From Mesorhizobium sp. M1E.F.Ca.ET.045.02.1.1 (GTDB lineage Bacteria > Pseudomonadota > Alphaproteobacteria > Rhizobiales > Rhizobiaceae): a DNA stretch of 64,000 nt. Each line of letters starts with the position of its first letter. The first letter of the stretch is position 1. Made by a program: the position numbers and the translations under genes. The stretch spans positions 2,232,001-2,296,000 of the forward strand of contig NZ_CP034447.1 in assembly GCF_003952485.1 (NCBI RefSeq), given 5' to 3'. The notes under the pieces are model-generated. The model saw nothing but the letters and a program-made list of their open reading frames with translations. It was not told the DNA's origin and made no database searches. This document shows positions 17,887-26,704 of the stretch, in pieces.

Positions 17887-17900
17887 TTGACGCACATCAA
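17887..17900. promoter_or_regulatory. FNR/FixK-like binding site, copy B
   Basis: TTGAC-GCAC-ATCAA matches the FNR/FixK/DNR pattern with one change from the copy A site. It lies 127 bases before the second small secreted protein gene and is the best candidate for control of the copper ATPase operon downstream. Confidence 0.6.
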
Positions 17901-18027
17901 AGCGCATTTTGACTAAGCCGGCGATCATGAAGGATGTGAAGAGCTTGGAAGCCGTGCTGTGCTTGGGCGATATTGTCAGATCTGGCAGCGAGACCATCGG
18001 ACCGCAAGCGGTGCTTTCGGAGCGATC

Positions 18028-18402
18028 ATGCTTGCGCTTGGGCTTGCTCTTTTCCTGTCGCTGACGCCTTCGGGTCAGGCGCAAGGGCATGAGTTCGGTG
18101 CCTTGCAAGGTGTTTCGTCAGTCAAGGTCGTTTCATCAATTGCCGAGTACAAAGCCGATCGGGCGGCCTTTACGACGAGCGTTCTGGCGGTATTTGCCGA
18201 ACCCGGCTGTCACGACGGCGCGGTCCATGCCAATTGCGGCCTGTGCGCGGGCGGGCACTGTTTCGGTTCGGCGGCCATTCTGGCGGCAACGCCAGGAATT
18301 GGCTTTGTAACGGAGCCCGATGCCCCGGCTTTCCTCGTCCAATCAAGCTTCTCGCTGACAAAGCCTGACGAAGCTTTTCGGCCTCCTCGTTCCGCTCCCT
18401 GA
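18028..18402 (+). CDS. Small secreted Cys/His-rich protein, copy B
   Basis: This 124-residue protein is a paralogue of the one at 14141-14518. It has a signal peptide (MLALGLALFLSLTPSGQA), the motif GCHDGAVHANCGLCAGGHCF and the tail KPDEAFRPPRSAP. The central metal-binding-like motif is the best conserved part; copy A's additional Cys downstream is lost here. The ATG at 18028 has GGAG 5 bases upstream. A longer in-frame GTG start at 17959 would place charged residues ahead of the signal. It lies about 100 bases upstream of the copper ATPase gene and probably shares its promoter. Function unknown; periplasmic metal binding is inferred. Confidence 0.7.
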   Translation: MLALGLALFLSLTPSGQAQGHEFGALQGVSSVKVVSSIAEYKADRAAFTTSVLAVFAEPGCHDGAVHANCGLCAGGHCFGSAAILAATPGIGFVTEPDAPAFLVQSSFSLTKPDEAFRPPRSAP

Positions 18403-18504
18403 CAACCTGCTCGGCGGGCAAACCTCACGCTTGCCGACCGGGTCGCTCTTTGTGCTGGGCCAACGCCGGCTCCCGGTCAGGAACGCCTTTCGAGGAGAAA
18501 AATC

Positions 18505-21033
18505 ATGAACATTCGGACAGAAACCACAATCCACCCCCCTCCAGGTGGCCTGGCTAACGGGCGCGAGTCGCTCACCCTGCGCATTGGAGGAATGACCTGC
18601 GCCCACTGCCCGCCGGCCATCGAGACGGCTATTCGCGCGGTCAAAGGGGTGCAGGCCGCCTCGGTCAATCTCGCCACGCAGACGGCGAAGGTCGACTATG
18701 ACCCAGCCCAGGCGAAGGTCGCGGAAATCCTGCGCACCATCCGCTCCGTCGGCTACGCCGCCGGTACGGCAACGATGCGCATTCCCATCAAGAACATGCA
18801 TTGCACCTCATGCGCCATACGTGTCGAGCTGGCGCTGAAGATGACCCCTGGCGTGATCGCCGCCCGCGCCAGCCTCGCACCCAACGCTGTCGACATAGAG
18901 TATCAGCCGGAACGGACCGATTTCCAGGAGTTGAGGCAGTCGATCGAGTCCTCCGGCTATCGTGTGGCCGAGCCGAAAATCAAGCCGGCGGACGCGACGC
19001 TGGACCCGGCCGAGGCAGCGAACGAACAGGAGTATCGCGGCCTGATGCGCAGGTTCTGGCTCGCCGCCGTCATCTCCCTCCCGGTAATGGCGCTCAGCTA
19101 CCCCGATTTCATTCCGGGACTGCGAGATTGGATGCCCATGGGCAGCGGCACGCGTCGGATGGTTTGGGCGCTGCTCGGCGTGCTGAGCCTGCCCGTCCTG
19201 CTCTGGTCGGGATCCCAGTTCTTCGTAGGCATGTGGGACGCGCTGAAGCACCGCGCGGCCAACATGCACACGCTGATCGCGATCGGCATCACGGCGGCGT
19301 TCCTCTATTCGGTCGTGGCGGTCGCATGGCCAGGGATCTTTCCCGACATGGCGCTGGCCGAAGTCTTCTGGGACGTGACCGACGTCGTCGTCGCGCTCGT
19401 CGTGCTGGGTCTCGCCCTGGAGATCAAGGCAAAGGGCAGGACCTCACAGGCGATCAAGAAGTTGATCGGGCTGCAGGCGAAGACGGCAAGAGTCGCGCGC
19501 AACGGCAAGGAAATCGACCTGCCCGTGGAGGAAGTGCTGGTCAGCGACACGGTGATCGTCCGTCCGGGTGAAAAAATCCCGGTCGATGGCAAGGTGAGTG
19601 CGGGATCGAGCGCTGTCGACGAGTCGATGATCACGGGCGAATCCATGCCGGTCGAAAAGCAGGTCGGCGACGAGGTCATCGGCGGCACGCTCAACAAGAC
19701 AGGCAGCTTCCGCTTCGCCGCGACGAAGGTCGGCAAGGATACCGCCCTCGCAAGCATCATCCGCATGGTGAAGGACGCGCAGGGGTCGAAGGCGCCGATC
19801 CAGCGCGTGGTCGATACCGTGTCGGGCTACTTCGTGCCGGCGGTCATGATCGTGGCGATCCTGGCGGCCGTGGTCTGGTACGATTTCGGGCCCGAACCGC
19901 GGCTGATCTATGCCACGGTCATCCTGGTCACCACGCTGATCATCGCCTGTCCCTGCGCCCTCGGCCTTGCGACGCCGACCTCGCTCACGGTCGGCATCGG
20001 CAAGGGAGCTGAAAACGGCATCCTGATCCGCTCCGGCGACGCGCTGCAGGCGGCCGAAAAACTCGACGCGATCATCCTCGACAAGACGGGCACGATCACC
20101 AGGGGCGAACCGGCGCTGACCGACGTCGTCGTCACGCCGGGCCACGAAGAGAGCGCCGTGCTGCGGCTCACCGCGTCCCTTGAGCGCGGCTCCGAGCACC
20201 CGCTGGCCTCGGCCATCGTCAAGGGCGCCGAGGCGCGCAAGATCGAGCTGGTCGACGCTGAAGGTTTCGCGGCCATCCCGGGTCACGGCGTCGGTGGTCG
20301 GATCGACGGCCATGACGTGCTGTTCGGCAACGCCAAGCTCATGCGCGACCGGGGTGTTCCCGCGGACGCGCTGCTGCCGCAATGGGAGCGTCTCGCCAAC
20401 GAAGGCAAGACGCCGATGTACGTTGCGGTCGACGGGCAGGCGGCCGGGCTGATCGCGGTCGCCGACACCGTGAAGCCGGACTCCAGGGCGGCGATCGAAA
20501 TCCTGAAAGGATTGGGCATCGAGGTCGTGATGCTGACCGGCGACAACGAGCGCACAGGTCGGGCGATCGCCCGCGAAGTCGGCATCGATCGGGTGCTGGC
20601 GGAAGTGCTTCCGGACGACAAGGCGCACGAGGTGCAGAAGCTGCAGCTCGAGGGCAAGTCTGTCGGGATGGTCGGCGACGGCGTCAACGACGCGCCGGCG
20701 CTCGCCCAGGCCGATGTCGGCTTCGCCATCGGCACCGGAACCGACGTCGCCATCGAGGCGAGCGACGTGACGCTTATCAGGGGCAGCCTGATGGGCGTCG
20801 TCACGGCGATCGAGATCAGCCGGGCGACGATGCGCAACGTCCGGCAGAACCTCGTAGGGGCCTTCGGCTACAACGCGCTGGGCATCCCGGTCGCGACGGG
20901 CGTGCTCTACCCGTTCATCGGGCTTCTGCTCTCGCCCCTGATCGCCGCCGCCGCCATGGCCTTCAGTTCGGCGACCGTCGTCACCAACGCCAACCGTTTG
21001 CGCTTCTTTCAACCGAGGAGGACAGGCCAATGA
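18505..21033 (+). CDS. copA: Copper-translocating P-type ATPase (P1B-1)
   Basis: CopA exports Cu+ across the inner membrane using ATP. The 842 residues contain two N-terminal heavy-metal domains (GMTCAHCP near residue 32 and NMHCTSC near residue 98). The membrane metal site CPC is at about residues 482-484, the phosphorylated Asp at 526 (DKTGTIT), and [10 protein letters not shown] further on. The last two helices carry the YN...P and MAFSSATVV signatures that define Cu+ specificity. The start has GAGGAG upstream. It follows the FixK-like box and small secreted protein, and overlaps the next gene by 4 bases. Confidence 0.95.
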   Translation: MNIRTETTIHPPPGGLANGRESLTLRIGGMTCAHCPPAIETAIRAVKGVQAASVNLATQTAKVDYDPAQAKVAEILRTIRSVGYAAGTATMRIPIKNMHCTSCAIRVELALKMTPGVIAARASLAPNAVDIEYQPERTDFQELRQSIESSGYRVAEPKIKPADATLDPAEAANEQEYRGLMRRFWLAAVISLPVMALSYPDFIPGLRDWMPMGSGTRRMVWALLGVLSLPVLLWSGSQFFVGMWDALKHRAANMHTLIAIGITAAFLYSVVAVAWPGIFPDMALAEVFWDVTDVVVALVVLGLALEIKAKGRTSQAIKKLIGLQAKTARVARNGKEIDLPVEEVLVSDTVIVRPGEKIPVDGKVSAGSSAVDESMITGESMPVEKQVGDEVIGGTLNKTGSFRFAATKVGKDTALASIIRMVKDAQGSKAPIQRVVDTVSGYFVPAVMIVAILAAVVWYDFGPEPRLIYATVILVTTLIIACPCALGLATPTSLTVGIGKGAENGILIRSGDALQAAEKLDAIILDKTGTITRGEPALTDVVVTPGHEESAVLRLTASLERGSEHPLASAIVKGAEARKIELVDAEGFAAIPGHGVGGRIDGHDVLFGNAKLMRDRGVPADALLPQWERLANEGKTPMYVAVDGQAAGLIAVADTVKPDSRAAIEILKGLGIEVVMLTGDNERTGRAIAREVGIDRVLAEVLPDDKAHEVQKLQLEGKSVGMVGDGVNDAPALAQADVGFAIGTGTDVAIEASDVTLIRGSLMGVVTAIEISRATMRNVRQNLVGAFGYNALGIPVATGVLYPFIGLLLSPLIAAAAMAFSSATVVTNANRLRFFQPRRTGQ

Positions 21034-21407
21034 CACCCGACCGCTGGATAGTGACCGTCGCCGGAATCGGCCTGGTCGCGTTCATCATCTGGTTCTTCTG
21101 GCTCAAGCGTTCGAAGGGCATCCGCGCCGCGGAAACGAGCGGCGGCTACCAGGAGGCGATGATCCTCGTGAAGGGCGGCTACACGCCCGATACGATCGTC
21201 GTCCGCAGCGGCCGCCCGGTCCGGCTGAACTTCCGTCGTGAGGAGACCGCCTCCTGCTCGGACAAGGTGATTTTCCCCGATTTCCAGAAGAGCGCCGACC
21301 TGCCGACGGGGGAGACCGTCGCCGTCGAGCTGATGCCCAAGGAACCGGGCGAGTTCGGATTCTCATGCCCCATGGGCATGTTCCGCGGCCGCCTCGTCGT
21401 CGAATAG
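21030..21407 (+). CDS. Membrane-anchored cupredoxin-domain protein
   Basis: This 125-residue protein has one N-terminal transmembrane anchor (about residues 7-24) and a periplasmic cupredoxin-like domain. The domain resembles the EfeO-type one, with [34 protein letters not shown] and a final [14 protein letters not shown]. The two Cys and the Met/Pro context at the end match a copper-binding loop. It overlaps copA by 4 bases (ATGA) and is therefore translated with it; it could receive or deliver copper for the pump. This role is inferred. Confidence 0.82.
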   Translation: MTPDRWIVTVAGIGLVAFIIWFFWLKRSKGIRAAETSGGYQEAMILVKGGYTPDTIVVRSGRPVRLNFRREETASCSDKVIFPDFQKSADLPTGETVAVELMPKEPGEFGFSCPMGMFRGRLVVE

Positions 21408-21417
21408 GAGACCCGCA

Positions 21418-21675
21418 ATGTCGACACATGACCACTCAGACCACGACCATCCGCAAGGCCCCTTTCTGGCTTCACGAGCCGGACTTGTCCTGCTCGGCTT
21501 CCTTGCGATCGGCGGGTTCCTGCTTTTCACCGAGCACCGCGCCCATGTCCTTGGCGCGCTGTTCTACCTGCTGCCGTTAGGCTGCGTCTTCATGCACTTC
21601 TTCATGCATGGGGGACATGGCCATGGCGGACACGGCGGCCACCGCAACCGGTCCGACGAAAGGAATCCGTCATGA
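21418..21675 (+). CDS. DUF2933-like small membrane protein
   Basis: This 85-residue protein starts with a His/Asp-rich stretch (STHDHSDHDHPQG). It has two hydrophobic segments (about 20-36 and 42-62) and ends in a His/Gly-rich tail (MHGGHGHGGHGGH). The hydrophobic core resembles DUF2933 proteins, which accompany copper and cation-efflux genes. The histidine runs at both ends suggest metal binding. It is 10 bases after the cupredoxin gene and overlaps the methyltransferase start by 4 bases. Confidence 0.75.
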   Translation: MSTHDHSDHDHPQGPFLASRAGLVLLGFLAIGGFLLFTEHRAHVLGALFYLLPLGCVFMHFFMHGGHGHGGHGGHRNRSDERNPS

Positions 21676-22352
21676 GCGCCGAGACCCAAGCCTACGGCCT
21701 TTGGAGCCTGGTGATCGTCAACTCCGCGGTCTTCATCCTGTTTGCCTACAGCTTCTTCAAGCCGCAGACCGGGCGGGACTGGCGTTCGTTCGGGGCCTTC
21801 AGCGCGTTCCTGGTCGCGCTGTTCGCGGAGATGTACGGCTTTCCGCTCACCATCTATTTTCTGTCCGGCTGGCTGCAGGCCCGCTATCCGGGGATCGACT
21901 GGTTCTCGCACGATGCCGGCCACTTGCTGGAAATGATGTTCGGCTGGCGGGTCAATCCGCATTTCGGACCGTTCCACCTGCTGAGCTTCGTCCTGATCGG
22001 CGGCGGGTTCTGGCTGATCGCGGCTGCGTGGCGCGTTCTCTACGACACCCAGCAGCACCGCTCTCTCGCAACGGGCGGACCGTACAGCTATGTCCGCCAC
22101 CCGCAATATGTCGGCTTCATCCTGGTCATGCTCGGCTTCCTCGTTCAGTGGCCTACGCTGCTCACGCTCGCGATGTTCCCGGTGCTGGTCGTCATGTATG
22201 TGAGGCTCGCACAAGCCGAGGAGCGCGAAGCGGCTGCCGAATTCGGCGATGCGTATCGCGCGTACATGAAACATGTCCCCGGATTCCTGCCGCGGCTGGA
22301 TCGCGTCCTTGCCAGATTGAGCGGCCAGTCCGGTGAAGGCAAGCCGTCATGA
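21672..22352 (+). CDS. Isoprenylcysteine carboxyl methyltransferase-like membrane protein
   Basis: This 226-residue membrane protein has about five hydrophobic segments. The C-terminal half carries the ICMT/phospholipid-methyltransferase signature: GPYSYVRHPQYVGFIL followed by AQAEEREAAAEFGDAYRAYM and VPGFLP. Such enzymes move a methyl group from S-adenosylmethionine to a lipid or lipid-linked acceptor at the membrane. It starts in an ATGA overlap with the DUF2933-like gene. The next gene encodes an S-adenosylmethionine synthetase, which may supply its cofactor. The acceptor is not known. Confidence 0.82.
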   Translation: MSAETQAYGLWSLVIVNSAVFILFAYSFFKPQTGRDWRSFGAFSAFLVALFAEMYGFPLTIYFLSGWLQARYPGIDWFSHDAGHLLEMMFGWRVNPHFGPFHLLSFVLIGGGFWLIAAAWRVLYDTQQHRSLATGGPYSYVRHPQYVGFILVMLGFLVQWPTLLTLAMFPVLVVMYVRLAQAEEREAAAEFGDAYRAYMKHVPGFLPRLDRVLARLSGQSGEGKPS

Positions 22353-22380
22353 CCAGCCGCTTGTAATCGGATGCGCAGCC

Positions 22381-23595
22381 ATGTCGCTCCCTGAAGCCTC
22401 GTCAACACCAGAGCTGCTGCTCACGGCATATGACGTTCCCGATGACCCGGTCGAAGTCGTCGAGCGTAAGGGATTGGGGCACCCGGACACCATCTGCGAT
22501 GCCCTTGCTGAAACATTCTCGCGCAATCTGTGCCTGGAGTATTCTCGACGCTTCGATCGCATCCTTCACCACAACGTGGACAAGGCGCTTCTGCTGGGCG
22601 GTCGCTCCGTGCCCGCTTTCGGGGGCGGCTCTCTCACCAGTCCGATAAACATCTATCTGGCGGGTAGGGCCACGACGGAAACCGGCGGCGAAAATATCCC
22701 GGTCGAAGAGATAGCGATCGAGGGGTCCCGGTCTTGGCTGAAATCCAACCTGCACGCGCTCGATGCGGAACGCGACGTCCGGTTTCACGTGCTGACTCGA
22801 CCCGGCTCGCAGGACCTGCAGGAGCTGTTTTCGCGCACGTCCGAAGCTCCCTTGGCCAATGATACTTCGATTGGCGTTGGCTACGCGCCGATGAGCGCCC
22901 TCGAGACTCTGGTGCTTGACGTCGAACGGCACATCAACGGAAGAGACCGAATTCGCGTACATCCCGCATGGGGCGAGGATGTAAAGGTGATGGGTGTTCG
23001 ACAAGGCAGGTCGGTTCGCCTGACCGTCGCCTGCGCCATGATCGGACGTTATCTCGCTCACAGCGACGATTATCTTGCCGAGAGATCCGAGCTTCGGACA
23101 CTCGTGGCAGAACTTGCCCGACAGCATGGGTTCACAGAGTCCGAAGTGGACGTCAATGCCGCCGATGGAGCGTCCCAGGGCGCGCTCTACCTCACCGTCA
23201 CCGGGACATCGGCCGAGGCTGGGGATGACGGCCAGGTAGGCCGCGGCAACAGGGTCAATGGCTTGATTACGCCCTGTCGGCCAATGAGCCTTGAAGCGGC
23301 CGCGGGCAAGAACCCGGTGTCGCATGTCGGGAAGATCTACAACATCGCGGCGCGTGATATCGCCGAGGCGATCTGCGCTGCCCTGTCCGAGGTCGCGGCT
23401 GCCGAGTGCATGCTGGTGAGCCGGATCGGCGACCCGGTAACCCGACCCGCCCTCGTTCAGTTGAAAGTCGCGACGCGAGACGGCCTGCCAATCGCGAAGG
23501 TCAGGCGATCCGCAGAGGCAATCACAGCAGATCGCCTGGGCCGAATTCCGAGGCTCATCGAAGATTTCGTCGCTGGCACAATAGCCACGTTTTGA
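22381..23595 (+). CDS. Archaeal-type S-adenosylmethionine synthetase
   Basis: This 404-residue protein belongs to the archaeal class of methionine adenosyltransferase, not the bacterial MetK class. Motifs seen include [18 protein letters not shown] near residue 25, [11 protein letters not shown], the [18 protein letters not shown] segment, a [16 protein letters not shown] loop and [12 protein letters not shown] near residue 320. These are the methionine- and ATP-site segments of that family. The ATG at 22381 is chosen; an in-frame GTG at 22333 lies within the preceding gene. Having this class in an alphaproteobacterium, placed between a methyltransferase and an ABC exporter, is unusual. Transfer from another lineage is inferred. 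Confidence 0.85.
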   Translation: MSLPEASSTPELLLTAYDVPDDPVEVVERKGLGHPDTICDALAETFSRNLCLEYSRRFDRILHHNVDKALLLGGRSVPAFGGGSLTSPINIYLAGRATTETGGENIPVEEIAIEGSRSWLKSNLHALDAERDVRFHVLTRPGSQDLQELFSRTSEAPLANDTSIGVGYAPMSALETLVLDVERHINGRDRIRVHPAWGEDVKVMGVRQGRSVRLTVACAMIGRYLAHSDDYLAERSELRTLVAELARQHGFTESEVDVNAADGASQGALYLTVTGTSAEAGDDGQVGRGNRVNGLITPCRPMSLEAAAGKNPVSHVGKIYNIAARDIAEAICAALSEVAAAECMLVSRIGDPVTRPALVQLKVATRDGLPIAKVRRSAEAITADRLGRIPRLIEDFVAGTIATF

Positions 23596-23623
23596 GGAGC
23601 GGCCGAGGCAAGGTTCAAGAAGC

Positions 23624-24331
23624 ATGGCTGAAAGAGTTTTTGCCGCTCAGCATCTGACCAAGACCTATGTCTCGGGCGAGACGCAGGTGCACGCGCTGCG
23701 AGGCGTGGATCTCGACATTTCCGCAGGCGAGGTGGTGGTGATGCTGGGCCCGTCGGGCAGCGGGAAATCGACGCTGCTCAACATCATGGGCGGGCTCGAT
23801 CACGCGACCAGCGGCGAGCTTTCCTTCAAGGATTTGCGGCTGACAGACCTCGATGACCGGGGACTGACATCCTATCGCCGCCGGTACGTCGGCTTCGTGT
23901 TCCAGTTCTACAATCTGATCCCCAGCCTGACGGCCTACGAGAATGTCGCGCTGGTCACCGAGATCTCCGACGATCCGATGCGTCCCGAGGAAGCTCTCGC
24001 CCTCGTCGGGCTGGAGCCGCGCATGCATCACTTCCCGGCGCAGCTGTCCGGCGGCGAGCAGCAGCGCGTCGCCATCGCCCGCGCGATCGCCAAGCGTCCG
24101 GAGGTGCTGCTCTGCGATGAACCGACAGGCGCGCTCGACTCCAGGACGGGCGTTCGGGTGATCGATGCGCTGATGAAGGTCAACGCCGAACTCGGCACGA
24201 CCACCGTGATCATCACCCACAACGCCGTCATCCAGGAAGTCGCGCATCGTGTCCTGTTCTTCAGCGATGGGCAGATATCCAAAGCCGTCACCAACGAGGC
24301 CCGGCGCGCGGTCGCCGAGTTGCACTGGTGA
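23624..24331 (+). CDS. ABC transporter ATP-binding protein (MacB/LolD-like)
   Basis: This 235-residue ATPase has all expected motifs: Walker [13 protein letters not shown] (about residue 40), Q-loop [18 protein letters not shown], signature [15 protein letters not shown] (about 138) and Walker [14 protein letters not shown]. The sequence is of the MacB/LolD/DevA type, which pairs with FtsX-like permeases and adaptor proteins. It is followed directly by such a permease and an adaptor, so it forms the motor of a three-part export system. The cargo is unknown. Confidence 0.92.
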   Translation: MAERVFAAQHLTKTYVSGETQVHALRGVDLDISAGEVVVMLGPSGSGKSTLLNIMGGLDHATSGELSFKDLRLTDLDDRGLTSYRRRYVGFVFQFYNLIPSLTAYENVALVTEISDDPMRPEEALALVGLEPRMHHFPAQLSGGEQQRVAIARAIAKRPEVLLCDEPTGALDSRTGVRVIDALMKVNAELGTTTVIITHNAVIQEVAHRVLFFSDGQISKAVTNEARRAVAELHW

Positions 24332-24335
24332 AGAC

Positions 24336-26699
24336 ATGCGCGCCCTGGACATAAAGCTGTTTCGCGATCTCGTCCGCCTTTGGGCACAGGTGCTGGCCAT
24401 TGCGCTGGTCGTTGGCGGCGGGGTGGCGACGCTGCTCCTCGCGGTCGGCTCCTACCGCTCTCTCGACGAGACGAGGATCGCCTATTACGAGCGCTACGGT
24501 TTCGGCGATGTCTTCGCCACGGTGCGACGGGCGCCAAAGGCCCTCATCGCCCGGATCGCCGAAATTCCGGGGGTGGTGGCCGTCGATGCACGCATCGCAA
24601 AGTTCGCGCTGCTCGACATACCGGGTTTTTCCGAGCCGGCCACCGGTATGGTCATCTCGCTGCCGGAAATCGGCGAGCCGCCGCTCAACCGGCTTTACAT
24701 GCGCGTCGGCCGCACACCGGACCCGAGCCGGGAAGATGAGGTCGTCGTCAACGAAAACTTTGCCGAAGCGCATCGTTTCACGCTGGGGTCAAGCTTCGCG
24801 GCAATCCTAAACGGCCGCAAGCGCGACCTGACGATCGTCGGAGTCGCCCTTTCGCCTGAATATATCTACGCAGTCGGTCCAGGCGACATTATCCCCGACG
24901 GTCGCCGCTTCGGCATCGTCTGGATGTCGGAGCGCGCCCTGGCCAGCGCCTACGACCTGAAGAACGCATTTTCGTCCGTGTCGCTCAAACTTCTTCCGGG
25001 GACATCGGAGCGCGAGACGACGACGCGTCTCGATGCGCTGCTCGACCGCTATGGCGGGCGCGCCGCCCATGGACGCAAGGACCAGATATCGCACGCCTGG
25101 CTCGATCACGAGCTCGACATGCTGAACAATATGAGCCGCACGCTGCCACCGATCTTCCTGTTGGTCTCCGCATTCCTGGTGAACCTCACCCTCAGCCGTC
25201 TGGTTTCGCTCGAGCGCGAACAGATCGGCCTGCTGAAAGCCCTGGGTTATCGCAACGCCAGCATCGTCCTGCACTACCTGAAATTCGTCGGCATCATCGC
25301 TTTGATCGGCATCGCCATCGGCAGCGCCGTTGGCACCTGGCTCGGCGCCTACATGACCAATCTGTTGGCCGGCTTCTTCCGCTTTCCGTTTCTCGTCTTC
25401 GTCAAGAATCCCGATCTCTACGTGATCGCGGGTGCGCTGAGCCTGTCCGCCGCCATGGTTGGGGCACTGCGCGCCCTGCGCGAGGTCGTCGCTCTGGCTC
25501 CGGCGGTGGCGATGCAGCCAACCGCGCCGCCAAGCTTCCGCAGCGTGCTGCCCGCAAGCGTCAGCATGGCCGGCTTCGTTTCGCAGCCGACCACGATGAT
25601 GCTGCGCAACATCACCAGCCATCCGATCCGTTCGCTCTTCACCACGCTCGGCATGGCGCTGGCGACAGCGATCCTGATCGTGTCGCTCTTTCTCGGCGGC
25701 ACGATGGAGCAGCTCATTGATGTCACCTACTTCCTGGCGGATCGTCAGGATGCGACCGTCAGCTTCTTCGAAAAGCGTTCGCGGGAAGTCGCCTTTCAGA
25801 TCGCAAGGCTTCCAGGCGTGCTGACCGCAGAGCCCTATCGGGAAGTCCCGGTCCGCATCCGCAACGGCCATATCGAGCGCCGGATCACGATCCGCGCCCG
25901 GCCTCGCGACGCCGAGCTCAACCGCATCATCGACGCTGACCTGCGGCCGGTCGTGCTGCCGGAATCGGGCCTCGCGATCTCAGCAATGCTTGCACGGATC
26001 CTGAAGGTTCAGATCGGCGACACCGTCGAGGTCGATCTGCTGGACGGCGAGCGGCGGACGGTTGTGCTTCCCGTTGCGGCGTTGGTCGAGGACTATCTCG
26101 GCATCCGCGGGATGATGAATCAGGAGGCGCTCACCAAGCTGCTGCGCGAAGTCCCCGCGGCAAATGGTGTCAATGTCAGCCTGGACGAGAGCAGGCAGGA
26201 TGAGTTCTACGCCGCCCTCAAGGCCATGCCCGTCGTGAGCAGCCTGTCCCTCCATGCATCCTCCCTCGCCAACTTCCGCAATGTCACTGCGCTGATCATC
26301 ACGACGATGGCCAGCATCTATACCGGGCTGGCCGCCGTCATCGCCTTCGGGGTGGTCTATAACAGCGCGCGCGTGTCCCTGTCCGAGCGCGCCCGCGAAC
26401 TGGCAAGCCTGCGCGTGCTTGGCTTCACGCGCGCCGAAGTGCTGCGCATCCTCCTGCTCGAACTCGCCTTGCTGACCTTGATCGCGCAGCCGCCAGGCTG
26501 GGCCATGGGCTACGGTCTTGCCTGGATCATGAGGACGAACCTGGCCGGCGAGCTGATGCGGGTGCGCGCCGTGGTCGAGCCCGCCACCTTCGCTTTCGCC
26601 AGCGCGATCGTCATCGCCGCAGCGGTGCTTTCTGCTTGGGTCGTCCGCAGGCGGGTCAATCGATTGGACCTTGTTGCCGTTCTCAAGACACGGGATTGA
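24336..26699 (+). CDS. FtsX-like ABC transporter permease (MacB/DevC-like)
   Basis: This 787-residue permease has a first transmembrane segment (about 16-35) followed by a periplasmic domain. It then has two clusters of three membrane helices: about 260-400, with SRLVSLEREQIGLLKALGYR, and 655-780, with ARELASLRVLGFTRAEVLRI. Both clusters have the FtsX pattern. It starts 4 bases after the ATPase stop and has nothing between it and the adaptor gene. MacB-type exporters use mechanical coupling rather than a membrane channel for cargo. The double FtsX arrangement is common in lipid or lipoprotein extractors. Confidence 0.9.
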   Translation: MRALDIKLFRDLVRLWAQVLAIALVVGGGVATLLLAVGSYRSLDETRIAYYERYGFGDVFATVRRAPKALIARIAEIPGVVAVDARIAKFALLDIPGFSEPATGMVISLPEIGEPPLNRLYMRVGRTPDPSREDEVVVNENFAEAHRFTLGSSFAAILNGRKRDLTIVGVALSPEYIYAVGPGDIIPDGRRFGIVWMSERALASAYDLKNAFSSVSLKLLPGTSERETTTRLDALLDRYGGRAAHGRKDQISHAWLDHELDMLNNMSRTLPPIFLLVSAFLVNLTLSRLVSLEREQIGLLKALGYRNASIVLHYLKFVGIIALIGIAIGSAVGTWLGAYMTNLLAGFFRFPFLVFVKNPDLYVIAGALSLSAAMVGALRALREVVALAPAVAMQPTAPPSFRSVLPASVSMAGFVSQPTTMMLRNITSHPIRSLFTTLGMALATAILIVSLFLGGTMEQLIDVTYFLADRQDATVSFFEKRSREVAFQIARLPGVLTAEPYREVPVRIRNGHIERRITIRARPRDAELNRIIDADLRPVVLPESGLAISAMLARILKVQIGDTVEVDLLDGERRTVVLPVAALVEDYLGIRGMMNQEALTKLLREVPAANGVNVSLDESRQDEFYAALKAMPVVSSLSLHASSLANFRNVTALIITTMASIYTGLAAVIAFGVVYNSARVSLSERARELASLRVLGFTRAEVLRILLLELALLTLIAQPPGWAMGYGLAWIMRTNLAGELMRVRAVVEPATFAFASAIVIAAAVLSAWVVRRRVNRLDLVAVLKTRD

Positions 26700-26704
26700 A
26701 GACG

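Larger units (their letters stand above)
17883..18458 (+). repeat. Duplicated unit, copy B
   Basis: This is the second copy of the unit at about 13995-14572, with the box, leader, small secreted protein gene and downstream bases in the same order. The 122 bases before it (17762-17882) contain no gene that I can see. Confidence 0.8.

Noticed and set aside
19444..21036. 530-codon minus-strand frame over copA
   Set aside because: Composition is typical of antisense GC-rich DNA (many Arg/Asp/His/Gln), and copA is unmistakable.
22145..22408. Minus-strand frame at the methyltransferase/SAM synthetase junction
   Set aside because: Antisense shadow without supporting features.
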